Of a DNA stretch of 64,000 nucleotides, positions 8,528 to 16,845 are shown in pieces. Below the pieces are notes generated by a model that worked only from the letters and a program-made list of their open reading frames with translations, ran no database searches and was not told where the DNA came from. The translations under genes were made by a program, and so were the position numbers. Source of the stretch: an uncultured Lachnospiraceae bacterium (lineage in GTDB: Bacteria > Bacillota > Clostridia > Lachnospirales > Lachnospiraceae); contig CAKRSV010000004.1 in the NCBI GenBank assembly GCA_934401915.1, positions 124,001 to 188,000 on the forward strand. Reading direction: 5' to 3'. The stretch's first letter is position 1; each line of letters begins with the position of its first letter.

Positions 8528-10753
8528 ATGGCGGAAATATTATCCTATACAATATTTGCTTTTGGCGTGATAACGATCTGCAGCGCCTTTCAGATCGCCA
8601 GAAACGGGCTGCGGGACCGGATCACCCGTATCTGCTTTCTGACGGCGATCGCAAGCAGCTGGTGGAGTCTGTTTTACGGGCTGATGATCAATCAGAAAAG
8701 CACGATCACGGCGGCGTGGCTCCGCGGGAGCGGTCAGATCGGAATGTTTGCGCTGCTGATCTGCTGCAGCTATATTCTGGTGGTGTGGTCAGGCGTGAAA
8801 GGGTTTGTGAAAATCTGGGTGGAGAGCTTTGGCTGGCTTGGACTTCTGATCTATCCGTTCACCGTGATGCGTTCCAATATCCGTTACGAAGTGACACATT
8901 ATGGGATGTCCTACCAGATGAAAACGGGGTTGTGGAGCTATGCCTACAACCTGTACTGCGCGGTGGTCGCGGTAAATCTGGCGTATCTGGTAGTCTATAT
9001 GATAAGGCACAGCGTGCATAAGCGGGAGAAGATCGTGGCGTATGATCTGCTTATGAGCATCTTTATCACCTTTTTCGGGTGCGTGCTGGATACGGTGATG
9101 CCAACGCTCGGCGTGCCGGCGTTTCCGGGAAGCACGATCGGTCAGTTTATCGGAACGCTCGTCATGTACCGGACTTATGTGTTCTATCAGAAACAGCAGA
9201 TGACACCGGAGAATATGTCGCAGTTCGTCTACTATTCCGTGGATGAACCGGTGCTCCTGTTCGATGAGCGGGAAAAACTCTGTATGGTGAACAACGGCGC
9301 GACGGCCTTTCTGGAAAAGAAAGAAGAGGAATGTACAGCCTGCGCGATCGGAGATCTGTTTGAACTGGAGCGGGATGCGTTCCGGTTCCGGGGCGACAAG
9401 AACCGGCTGGAAGGAAAATGCCGTTCCAACGGAAGGGTCTGCATCCTCAGCATTGATAAGATCTATGATACCTACAAGGAGATCACGGGTTATATCGTGA
9501 TCGTCCACGACATTACGGAACGTGTAAAGTATATGCAGCAGCTCGAACAGGAAAAGGAGCGTGCGGACAAGGCGAACGAAGCAAAGAGCAGCTTCCTGGC
9601 AAATATGTCGCATGAGATCAGAACGCCGATCAATGCGATCATGGGACTGGACGAGATGATCCTCAGGGAATGTGAGGACGAGGGGATCCAGGATTATGCG
9701 CAGAATATCCAGAATGCAAGCAAGACGCTTCTGGCGCTCATCAATGATATACTGGACTTTTCCAAGATCGAATCCGGAAGGATGGAGATCATAAAAGAGG
9801 CGTACTCCCTCAAGAATATGCTGCGGCTTCTGGAGAACGAATGTCTTATGCGAGCAGAGAAAAAGGGACTGCGTCTGCGGTTTGAGGTGCCGGAGGATAC
9901 GCCGGGGGTTCTGATCGGAGATGAGATCCGCGTCAAACAGATCCTGCTTAATCTGCTGACCAATGCAATCAAGTATACGGAGCACGGCGAGGTGACGCTC
10001 ACTGTATCCTGCAGCCGGGTGGACGAGCAGACGGCAGATTTTACGTTTGCGGTGAAAGATACGGGAATCGGGATCAAAAAAGAAAACCTGGCGGGAATGT
10101 TCGAGATGTTCAACCGGGGAGACGAGCGGAAGGTTCACGGCATCGAGGGCACCGGACTGGGGCTGAGCATTGTCGAGAGGCTTGTCCGGCTGATGAGCGG
10201 AACCGTTACGGTAGAGAGTGAATATGGCAAAGGCTCCACCTTTACGGTGTGCCTGCGGCAGAATGTGATGGGACTGCAGACGGTCGGTGCGCTGCATGAC
10301 AAAAAAGAAAAGCAGGGACGCAAGAAGTATGTTCCCTCTTTTGAGGCACCGGAGGGCAGGATCCTGGTAGTGGATGACAACCGGGTGAACCTCACCGTGA
10401 TCCAGGGGCTGCTCCGTGGAACGAAGATGCAGATCACCTGCGTGGAGAGCGGAAAGGAATGTCTGGAACAGGTAAGGCAGAATCGCTATGATATCATCCT
10501 TCTGGATCACATGATGCCGGAGATGGACGGGATCGAGACGATGCAGAAACTGAAGGAGATGCAGGACAATCTCAGCAGGGACGCCGTTCTGATCGTGCTC
10601 ACGGCAAACGCGATGGCGGGCGTGAAGGAAAGGTATCTGGAAAAGGGATTTGACGACTATGTGGCAAAGCCGGTGGACGGGCTGGCGCTGGAGAAGGTGC
10701 TGATGCAGAAGCTGCCAGAGGCGGTCGTACATAAAATAGAAACAGAAGAGTAA
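8528..10753 (+). CDS. Hybrid sensor histidine kinase/response regulator with 7-helix membrane sensor
   Basis: Membrane-anchored hybrid two-component protein of 741 residues. Domain order: seven hydrophobic helices (about 1-225, the histidine-kinase 7TM type), a PAS-like segment (about 235-335, DEPVLLFDEREKLCMVN), a short coiled coil (QLEQEKERADKANEAKS), HisKA with the phospho-acceptor in SHEIRTPINAI (His362), HATPase with LLNLLTNAIKYT, VKDTGIGI and GTGLGLSIV, and a C-terminal receiver with VVDDN and phospho-acceptor Asp660 in LLDHMMPEMDG, followed by LTANA and KP. All catalytic residues are intact. No separate response regulator or phosphotransfer protein is adjacent, so its output is not known. 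It converges on the CNNM/CBS gene. Confidence 0.93.
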   Translation: MAEILSYTIFAFGVITICSAFQIARNGLRDRITRICFLTAIASSWWSLFYGLMINQKSTITAAWLRGSGQIGMFALLICCSYILVVWSGVKGFVKIWVESFGWLGLLIYPFTVMRSNIRYEVTHYGMSYQMKTGLWSYAYNLYCAVVAVNLAYLVVYMIRHSVHKREKIVAYDLLMSIFITFFGCVLDTVMPTLGVPAFPGSTIGQFIGTLVMYRTYVFYQKQQMTPENMSQFVYYSVDEPVLLFDEREKLCMVNNGATAFLEKKEEECTACAIGDLFELERDAFRFRGDKNRLEGKCRSNGRVCILSIDKIYDTYKEITGYIVIVHDITERVKYMQQLEQEKERADKANEAKSSFLANMSHEIRTPINAIMGLDEMILRECEDEGIQDYAQNIQNASKTLLALINDILDFSKIESGRMEIIKEAYSLKNMLRLLENECLMRAEKKGLRLRFEVPEDTPGVLIGDEIRVKQILLNLLTNAIKYTEHGEVTLTVSCSRVDEQTADFTFAVKDTGIGIKKENLAGMFEMFNRGDERKVHGIEGTGLGLSIVERLVRLMSGTVTVESEYGKGSTFTVCLRQNVMGLQTVGALHDKKEKQGRKKYVPSFEAPEGRILVVDDNRVNLTVIQGLLRGTKMQITCVESGKECLEQVRQNRYDIILLDHMMPEMDGIETMQKLKEMQDNLSRDAVLIVLTANAMAGVKERYLEKGFDDYVAKPVDGLALEKVLMQKLPEAVVHKIETEE

Positions 10754-10755
10754 GA

Positions 10756-10788
10756 CAAAAAGAGAGGAGCCTTTAAGACTCCTCTTTC
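10756..10788 (-). terminator. Terminator between the hybrid kinase and the CNNM/CBS gene
   Basis: GAGGAG and CTCCTC flank a 9-base loop; read on the minus strand the stem is followed by CTTTTTG, so it ends the CNNM/CBS transcript. The stem overlaps the last codons of that gene. On the plus strand only a weak T-rich tract follows. Confidence 0.65.
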
Positions 10789-12083
10789 GTATGGTTTTCT
10801 TTTTCGGGTTCTTCTTCGGCGTCCGGTTCAGACGGGAGAGTGATCAGAACCTTCAGGATCCGGTTGTCTTTCACGCCGACCGCCTGCAGGGTAATGCCGC
10901 TTTCCTCCAGAAGGATCTGTTCGTTGTCCTCCGGCAGACGCTCCAGCTTTTCGATCATCAGGCCGCCGACGGAGTCGTAATCTTCCGATTCCATATCGGT
11001 GTCGAGTGCATCGTTGATGTCGTCCAGCTTCATGCCGCCTTCGACAAGGTAGCTGCCGTCTTCGGTCTCCTGGATCAGCTCCTCCTCATCGGCGTCGTAT
11101 TCGTCGCGGATCTCGCCGACCAGCTCCTCGATGATGTCCTCCATCGTGATCATACCGACGGTAGCGCCGTACTCGCTCAGTACGAAAGCGATCGTGTAGG
11201 ACTTCTCGCGGATCTCCATCAGAAGATCGGAAACCTTCTTGTATTCGTAGGTATAGTAGCCCTCGCGCAGGATCTTTTTGATCTGGAACTTCTCGGTATC
11301 CTTTACAAGGATAAAGTCTTTGATGTTGATCAGGCCGACAATGTGATCCGGATCGCCGTCATAGACGGGAAGACGGGTAAACATGGAATCCTGGAACGTA
11401 GAGAGCACCTCCTGGTAGGAAGCGTCCAGTGAGATCGTGGTCATCTGGATGCGGGGGATCATGATATCCTTGGCAACGATGTCGTTGAAATCAAAGATAT
11501 TGTAGATCAGCTTGCGCTCCTCGGACTCGATCACGCCGCCCTCGTGACCGGCGTCGACATAAGTCTTGATCTCGCTCTCTGTTATCCGGTTTTTGCTTGC
11601 GTCTGTATCAATATGTAACAGCTTCATGATCCCGCTCGAGAGTTTGTCAATAATGAAAATGACCGGGGTCAGCACATTCATCAGTACGCGGATGACACCG
11701 CTGTAGCCGAGCGCCAGTGTCTGCGCGTTATTCATAGCCCAGGTCTTGGGCAGGATCTCACCGAACAGCAGAACAACGATCGTCAGAATACCGGTTGCAA
11801 TGCCGACTGCCGTATTGCCCCAAACCCGGATGGCAAAAGTGGTTGCCAGGGAGGAAGCGGACAGATTGACGATATTGTTTCCTATTAAAATGGCGCTGAG
11901 CATTTTGCCGTACTGTTCCAGAATGCCAAGAACGCGGATGGCTCTCTTGTTGTCTTCCTGAGCAAGTGTGCGGAGCCGCACCCGATTTACTGTCGAGAAC
12001 GACGTCTCGGCAGAAGAGAAAAAAGCAGATAATGTAATCAGTATAAACAGAACTACGATTTGTATGACACCTGTGGTATCCAA
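10773..12083 (-). CDS. CNNM/CBS domain protein (hemolysin C/CorC family)
   Basis: Membrane protein of 436 residues. The N-terminal DUF21/CNNM domain has four hydrophobic segments, including LITLSAFFSSAETSFSTV and a LFGEILPKTWAM motif; two CBS domains (about 205-330) contain DIMIPR and HIVGLINIKDF; the C-terminal CorC/HlyC domain has DEYDADEEE and the VEGGMKLDDINDAL segment. Members are linked to Mg2+ or Co2+ efflux rather than haemolysis. A GTG at 12095 would overlap the ribosome site (AAGGAG at 12100-12095), so the TTG at 12083, 11 bases downstream of it, is the more likely start and gives the family-like MDTTGVIQ beginning. Confidence 0.9.
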   Translation of the reverse strand: MDTTGVIQIVVLFILITLSAFFSSAETSFSTVNRVRLRTLAQEDNKRAIRVLGILEQYGKMLSAILIGNNIVNLSASSLATTFAIRVWGNTAVGIATGILTIVVLLFGEILPKTWAMNNAQTLALGYSGVIRVLMNVLTPVIFIIDKLSSGIMKLLHIDTDASKNRITESEIKTYVDAGHEGGVIESEERKLIYNIFDFNDIVAKDIMIPRIQMTTISLDASYQEVLSTFQDSMFTRLPVYDGDPDHIVGLINIKDFILVKDTEKFQIKKILREGYYTYEYKKVSDLLMEIREKSYTIAFVLSEYGATVGMITMEDIIEELVGEIRDEYDADEEELIQETEDGSYLVEGGMKLDDINDALDTDMESEDYDSVGGLMIEKLERLPEDNEQILLEESGITLQAVGVKDNRILKVLITLPSEPDAEEEPEKENHTKEES

Positions 12084-12246
12084 TGAAAAATTCACTCCTT
12101 CTTTTTTATTAGTTTATATAGCCTTCTTAAAAAGAAATATTACTATGAACTGCATGATTATGTCAAGGATTTCATATGATGGTAAAAGACAGGGCGTAAT
12201 GACTGGGATCGCGCGGAAAATGAAATAGAGAAGGAGCGGAAAAGAG

Positions 12247-12636
12247 ATGATGGAAGGAAAGTTGGAAAACAGAGGAATAGGCGTGGATAAAATCGTGTTT
12301 GTCACAAAATGTATGCTGGCGGCGTATCTGCTGACTGCCGGGTTCTTGCTTTTGCTGGCCTTTCTGCTGTACCGGTTCGGGCTGTCAGAAAAGATCGTGT
12401 CCATCAGCATCATTGCCATCTACATAGCAGTCACCTTTCTTGCCGGGTGGATCGCGGGCAAGAGGATGGATAAGAAAAAATTTCTCTGGGGACTTGTGAT
12501 GGGGAGCGTCTACTATGCGATCCTGATCCTGGTGTCCCTGATCGTCAATCACGGGATCGGTGATATCGCAGGCAATGCGATGACGGTGTTTTTCCTCTGT
12601 GCGGGAAGTGGGATGCTGGGCGGCATGCTGAGCTAA
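12247..12636 (+). CDS. TIGR04086 family membrane protein
   Basis: Small integral membrane protein of 129 residues with four hydrophobic segments (MLAAYLLTAGFLLLLAFLLY, IVSISIIAIYIAVTFLAGWIAG, LWGLVMGSVYYAILILVSLIV, and AMTVFFLCAGSGMLGGML). This family is a recurring neighbour of the SCIFF peptide in Clostridia, and here it precedes scfA by 134 bases, which supports both calls. Its function is not known; a role in handling or secreting the modified peptide is only an inference from context. ATG is preceded by AAGGAGCGGAAAAG. Confidence 0.85.
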   Translation: MMEGKLENRGIGVDKIVFVTKCMLAAYLLTAGFLLLLAFLLYRFGLSEKIVSISIIAIYIAVTFLAGWIAGKRMDKKKFLWGLVMGSVYYAILILVSLIVNHGIGDIAGNAMTVFFLCAGSGMLGGMLS

Positions 12637-12687
12637 ATGAATGAAAAGTTTTTTGCAAAAACTCTTTTCGGATAAAAAAAACTATGT

Positions 12688-12693
12688 TACAAT
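12688..12693 (+). promoter_or_regulatory. Possible -10 element for scfA
   Basis: TACAAT lies about 75 bases before the scfA start codon, downstream of a weak A/T hairpin (12643-12669). The -35 region (TTTTCG at 12665-12670) is poor, so this is tentative. Confidence 0.35.
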
Positions 12694-12769
12694 AGCGTAA
12701 AACATTGTATCGACACAGCAAAGCGAACGCTTGCTGATCCGGGATGATACATGAAGGAGGATATTAAGG

Positions 12770-12916
12770 ATGAAACATATTAAGACATTGACAACCAGAG
12801 ATTTAAAGGAATCCATGAAGAAGGGCGGATGCGGTGAGTGCCAGACATCCTGTCAGTCTGCATGCAAGACATCCTGTACCGTTGGTAACCAGAGCTGTGA
12901 GCATGCGAACAAATAA
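12770..12916 (+). CDS. scfA: SCIFF ranthipeptide precursor (six cysteines in about forty-five residues)
   Basis: A 48-residue peptide beginning MKHIKTLTTRDLKESMKKGG. Its core carries six cysteines at positions 21, 24, 28, 32, 36 and 43, ending with ACKTSCTVGNQSCEHANK. This matches the SCIFF family, the substrate that a partner radical SAM enzyme modifies by thioether cross-links between cysteine sulfur and backbone or side-chain carbons of acceptor residues such as threonine. The ATG at 12770 has AAGGAGG 10-16 bases upstream. The maturase gene follows 111 bases later, behind a strong stem-loop. The N-terminal 20 residues are the likely leader recognised by the maturase. The mature peptide's biological role in this organism is unknown. 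Confidence 0.95.
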   Translation: MKHIKTLTTRDLKESMKKGGCGECQTSCQSACKTSCTVGNQSCEHANK

Positions 12917-12943
12917 GAAATGGTTGTCCATAAGCAGATGTTT

Positions 12944-12992
12944 ATGACGTCATATAAGCAGCGATTTGCAATCGCTGCTTATCTTGCGTCAT
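12944..12992 (+). promoter_or_regulatory. Strong stem-loop between scfA and scfB
   Basis: A perfect 13-bp stem ATAAGCAGCGATT / AATCGCTGCTTAT (12954-12966 and 12970-12982) with a TGC loop is extended, across an internal loop, by ATGACG / CGTCAT (12944-12949 and 12987-12992). There is no T run after it, so it is unlikely to be a full terminator; an attenuating, processing or mRNA-stabilising element is more likely. Confidence 0.75.
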
Positions 12993-13027
12993 AGGAATCG
13001 CAATAAAATGAAGTTAGGAGATTACTT

Positions 13028-14455
13028 GTGATACATCAATATATAAACAACGGGTATCCGATCGTGCTTGACGTCAACAGCGGCAGCGTGCATGTGATGG
13101 ACGAGCAGGCATATAAGCTGGTGCCGGTTGTGGAAGAGCTGCTGAAGACGGGCAGCAACGGAGAGGACAGAGAGCAGGAGGCGGAAGAGCTTTCTGTGCG
13201 CGCGGCGCAGATCCTGTCACAGAAGGAAGGAAAAGAGATTCTCGCATCCGAGCTGGAGGAGACGGTGGAAGAGCTTCTGGAGCTGCGGGACGCAGGGATG
13301 CTTTATACAGAGGATATTTATGAGAAATACATCGGAGATTTCAAGAACCGGCAGACGGTGGTCAAAGCGCTGTGCCTGCATATCGCGCATGACTGTAACC
13401 TTGCCTGCAAATACTGTTTTGCGGAGGAGGGCGAATATCATGGACGCCGTGCGCTGATGAGCTTCGAGGTCGGAAAGAAAGCACTGGATTTTCTGGTGGC
13501 AAATTCCGGCAACCGGGTGAATCTGGAGGTGGATTTCTTCGGCGGAGAGCCGCTGATGAACTGGCAGGTCGTCAAAGATCTGGTGGCCTACGGAAGAAGC
13601 CTGGAAGAGGAACATCACAAAAAGTTCCGGTTTACGCTGACAACGAACGGCGTACTGTTAAATGACGAGGTGCTTGCCTTTGTCAATAAAGAGATGGCGA
13701 ATGTGGTGCTGAGCATAGACGGCCGTAAGGAGATCCATGATCTGATGCGTCCACACAGAGGGGGACAGGGCAGCTACGACGAAGTCGTTCCCAAATATCA
13801 GAAGGTGGCAGAATCCAGAGACCAGATGAATTATTATGTCAGAGGAACGTTCACGCACAACAATCTGGATTTTGCGGAGGACGTCAGGCATCTGGCGGAT
13901 CTGGGGTTTGAACAGATTTCCGTGGAGCCTGTGGTTGCGGCGGATACGGAGGACTATGCGATCCGTCCGGAGGATGTTCCGGCGATCCTGGAAGAGTATG
14001 ACAAACTCGCGCTCGAGTACATTCAGCGCAAGAAAGAGGGAAGAGGCTTTAACTTCTTCCATTATATGATCGACCTGGAGGGAGGCCCGTGCGTGGCGAA
14101 GCGCCTGTCGGGATGCGGCTCCGGTACAGAGTATCTGGCGGTGACGCCCTGGGGAGATTTCTATCCGTGCCATCAGTTTGTCGGGCAGGAGGATTTCCTT
14201 ATGGGAAATGTGGACGACGGCATCGTGAGAACGGATATCCGGGATCACTTTAAGAGCTGCAACGTCTACGCGAAGGAAAAGTGCAAGGACTGCTTTGCCA
14301 AGTTCTATTGCAGCGGCGGCTGTGCGGCGAACGCCTACAACTTTACAGGCGACATCAACGGGGTCTATGATCTGGGCTGTGAATTACAAAGAAAGCGTAT
14401 TGAGTGCGCGATCATGATAAAGGCGGCGCTTGCCGATGAAGAAAAGGAGAGGTAA
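13028..14455 (+). CDS. scfB: Radical SAM SCIFF peptide maturase
   Basis: Cytoplasmic radical SAM enzyme of 475 residues that installs thioether bonds in the SCIFF peptide. An N-terminal RiPP-recognition-type segment (about 1-95, YPIVLDVNSGSVHVMDEQAYKLV) precedes the radical SAM core, whose [4Fe-4S] ligands are Cys123, Cys127 and Cys130 in CNLACKYCF. The C-terminal SPASM region contributes further cysteines (GCGSGTEYLAVTPWGDFYPCHQF, then CNVYAKEKCKDC and YCSGGCAANAY), expected to hold two auxiliary clusters. Start is GTG with TTAGGAG eight bases upstream. It is followed by secDF after six bases, so the two are clearly co-transcribed. Confidence 0.96.
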   Translation: MIHQYINNGYPIVLDVNSGSVHVMDEQAYKLVPVVEELLKTGSNGEDREQEAEELSVRAAQILSQKEGKEILASELEETVEELLELRDAGMLYTEDIYEKYIGDFKNRQTVVKALCLHIAHDCNLACKYCFAEEGEYHGRRALMSFEVGKKALDFLVANSGNRVNLEVDFFGGEPLMNWQVVKDLVAYGRSLEEEHHKKFRFTLTTNGVLLNDEVLAFVNKEMANVVLSIDGRKEIHDLMRPHRGGQGSYDEVVPKYQKVAESRDQMNYYVRGTFTHNNLDFAEDVRHLADLGFEQISVEPVVAADTEDYAIRPEDVPAILEEYDKLALEYIQRKKEGRGFNFFHYMIDLEGGPCVAKRLSGCGSGTEYLAVTPWGDFYPCHQFVGQEDFLMGNVDDGIVRTDIRDHFKSCNVYAKEKCKDCFAKFYCSGGCAANAYNFTGDINGVYDLGCELQRKRIECAIMIKAALADEEKER

Positions 14456-14461
14456 AAAGCA

Positions 14462-16771
14462 ATGAAAAAGAGTAGAGCAATTATTGGCCTGATCGTCTTT
14501 GTCCTGCTGCTCGGGCTGTTCGGTTACACGGCAGCGTTCGGCGTAGGCTCGGACAAGTCAGGTTCGGCATCCAGTATCAAGCTGGGACTGGATCTCGCGG
14601 GTGGTGTCAGTATCACATATCAGGTAGTCGGTGAGGAAAATCCGAGTGCGGAGGATATGAGCGACACGATCTACAAATTACAGCAGCGTGTGGAAAACTA
14701 CAGTACAGAGGCGCAGGTGTATCAGGAGGGCAGCAACCGGATCAACATCGAGATTCCGGGCGTGACGGATGCAAACGCGATCCTGGAGGAGCTTGGTAAA
14801 CCGGGAAGCCTTTACTTTATTGCACAGACAGACAGTGAAGGCAACCAGAACTATACTGGCGGCTACGGGGTGGACGCCGACGGTAACATCTCAGTGCAGT
14901 ACACCTTGAACAAGACCCTGGATGAGATGCTCGCAGACGGCTCCATTGTGCTGACCGGTAATCAGGTGCAGTCAGCCAAGGCAGGAGCACAGAAAGACTC
15001 CATGGGAAATGCACAGTATGTAGTAAGCCTGGAGCTGACCGAGGATGGTAAGCAGGCGTTTGCGGATGCGACGACCAAGGCTTATCAGAACGGCGAGTCC
15101 ATCGCCATCTATTATGACGACGAGTTCGTCAGCGTGCCGAATGTACAGGCAGCGATCACGGACGGTCATGCTGTGATCACAGGACAGGATACCTATGAAG
15201 AGGCAGAACAGCTTGCTTCGACGATCCGTATCGGTGGTCTGAAGCTGGAACTGGAAGAGCTTCGTTCCAACGTGGTAGGCGCGCAGCTCGGCTCCGCAGC
15301 GATCCAGTCCAGTATTCTTGCAGCGGCAATCGGTTTTGGTCTGATCGTTGTCTTTATGATCGCAGTATATTATGTTATGGGACTTGCAGCGTCTCTGGCG
15401 CTGGTATTATATACCGAGCTGATCGTCATCCTGCTCTATGCGTTTGAGGTGACGCTGACGCTTCCGGGTATCGCCGGTATCATCCTTTCAATCGGTATGG
15501 CGGTGGATGCGAACGTGATCATCTTCGCACGTATCCGCGAGGAGCTTGCAACAGGCAAGACTGTACAGTCAGCGATCAAGATGGGATTCTCCAAGGCGTT
15601 CTCAGCGATCTTCGATGGAAATATCACGACGCTGATCGCGGCAGCCGTGCTCGGATGGATGGGAACCGGTACGATCAAAGGCTTTGCGATCACACTGGCT
15701 CTCGGTATTGTTCTTTCCATGTTCACGGCGCTTGTCATCACCAAGTTCCTGCTGAATGCGTTCTATGCGATCGGTATTCAGAGCGAGAAGGTATACGGCG
15801 TCGGCAAAGAGAGAAAGACCATCAACTTTGTATCGAAGAAGGTCGTCTTCTTCAGTGCTTCCATCGCCGTGATCCTTGCAGGATTCGTGATGATGGGAGT
15901 CAATAAGGCACAGACCGGAAAGACACTGAACTTTGGTCTGGATTTTATCGGCGGTACCTCGACGACTATGACTCTGAATGAAGATATGAGCGTGGAGGAG
16001 ATCGATGCACAGATCGTTCCTTATATTGAAAAGATCACCGGTGACGGAAATGTACAGACGACGAAGGTTGCCGGTTCCAACGATGTCATCATCAAGACCA
16101 GAACGCTTAATAAGGACGAGAGAGAAGAGTTTGCCAATGTGATGGCAGAGAACTTCGGAGTAGAGGAGAGCAGCATCACAGCAGAGACGATCAGTGCAAC
16201 GGTCGGAGCCGAGATGCAGAGAGACGCGATCTTATCCGTAGTCGTATCCGCGTTCTTCATGCTGTTATATATCTGGTTCCGGTTCAAGGATATCCGTTTC
16301 GGTGCAAGCTCGGTGGCAGCGCTCCTGCACGATGTGCTGGTGGTTCTCGCGTTCTACGCGTTTGCAAGAATTTCCGTCGGCAACACGTTTATCGCCTGTA
16401 TGCTGACGATAGTGGGATATTCGATCAATGCGACCATCGTTATCTTTGACCGTATCCGTGAGAATATGCATGACCAGAAGAGCCTGAAGGATATCGACGA
16501 GCTGGTGAACAGAAGTATTACGCAGACCCTGTCGAGAAGTATCTTTACTTCCCTGACAACGTTCTTCATGGTATTTACGCTGGCAATCTTCGGCGTATCT
16601 TCGATCCGTGAGTTTGCGATCCCGCTGATGGTAGGTATCATCTGTGGCGCATATTCATCAGTATGCGTGACCGGATCTCTGTGGCTGGTTCTCAGAAAGA
16701 AGCTGGGAAAGAAGGAGAGCGGTGCTAAGAAGGCATCCGCAGGAAAGAAGCAGGCTGCGAAAGCAAAGTAA
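14462..16771 (+). CDS. secDF: Fused protein translocase subunit SecDF
   Basis: Membrane protein of 769 residues that uses the proton-motive force to help complete Sec-dependent export. The SecD half has the signature LGLDLAGGVSITYQV near the first helix, a large extracellular domain (about 60-260) and five helices with AVDANVIIFARIREEL; the SecF half starts near residue 450 with NFGLDFIGGTSTTMTL and repeats the helical bundle with YSINATIVIFDRIREN. A basic Lys/Ala-rich tail closes the protein. Fusion of SecD and SecF is common in Firmicutes. Location six bases behind scfB is a conserved clostridial arrangement; whether it reflects export of the peptide is unproven. Confidence 0.96.
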   Translation: MKKSRAIIGLIVFVLLLGLFGYTAAFGVGSDKSGSASSIKLGLDLAGGVSITYQVVGEENPSAEDMSDTIYKLQQRVENYSTEAQVYQEGSNRINIEIPGVTDANAILEELGKPGSLYFIAQTDSEGNQNYTGGYGVDADGNISVQYTLNKTLDEMLADGSIVLTGNQVQSAKAGAQKDSMGNAQYVVSLELTEDGKQAFADATTKAYQNGESIAIYYDDEFVSVPNVQAAITDGHAVITGQDTYEEAEQLASTIRIGGLKLELEELRSNVVGAQLGSAAIQSSILAAAIGFGLIVVFMIAVYYVMGLAASLALVLYTELIVILLYAFEVTLTLPGIAGIILSIGMAVDANVIIFARIREELATGKTVQSAIKMGFSKAFSAIFDGNITTLIAAAVLGWMGTGTIKGFAITLALGIVLSMFTALVITKFLLNAFYAIGIQSEKVYGVGKERKTINFVSKKVVFFSASIAVILAGFVMMGVNKAQTGKTLNFGLDFIGGTSTTMTLNEDMSVEEIDAQIVPYIEKITGDGNVQTTKVAGSNDVIIKTRTLNKDEREEFANVMAENFGVEESSITAETISATVGAEMQRDAILSVVVSAFFMLLYIWFRFKDIRFGASSVAALLHDVLVVLAFYAFARISVGNTFIACMLTIVGYSINATIVIFDRIRENMHDQKSLKDIDELVNRSITQTLSRSIFTSLTTFFMVFTLAIFGVSSIREFAIPLMVGIICGAYSSVCVTGSLWLVLRKKLGKKESGAKKASAGKKQAAKAK

Positions 16772-16801
16772 GGAATAACAAATAGAGAATAAGACAAAGA
16801 G

Positions 16802-16832
16802 AAACCTCCGTGGACGACCACGGAGGTTTTTT
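16802..16832. terminator. Bidirectional terminator between secDF and the DUF5722 gene
   Basis: Perfect 12-bp stem AAACCTCCGTGG / CCACGGAGGTTT with loop ACGA, followed by TTT on the plus strand and by TTTCTCTTT on the minus strand. It lies between convergent genes. Confidence 0.88.
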
Positions 16833-16845
16833 AAACTTTTAAAAC

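Noticed and set aside
8789..10732. Minus-strand 647-codon open frame opposite the hybrid kinase
   Set aside because: Shadow of a clearly conserved kinase, with low-complexity His/Arg/Leu composition.
12643..12669. A/T hairpin after the TIGR04086 gene
   Set aside because: The stem is nearly all A-T pairs with a bulge and no clean T run, so it is too weak to call a terminator.
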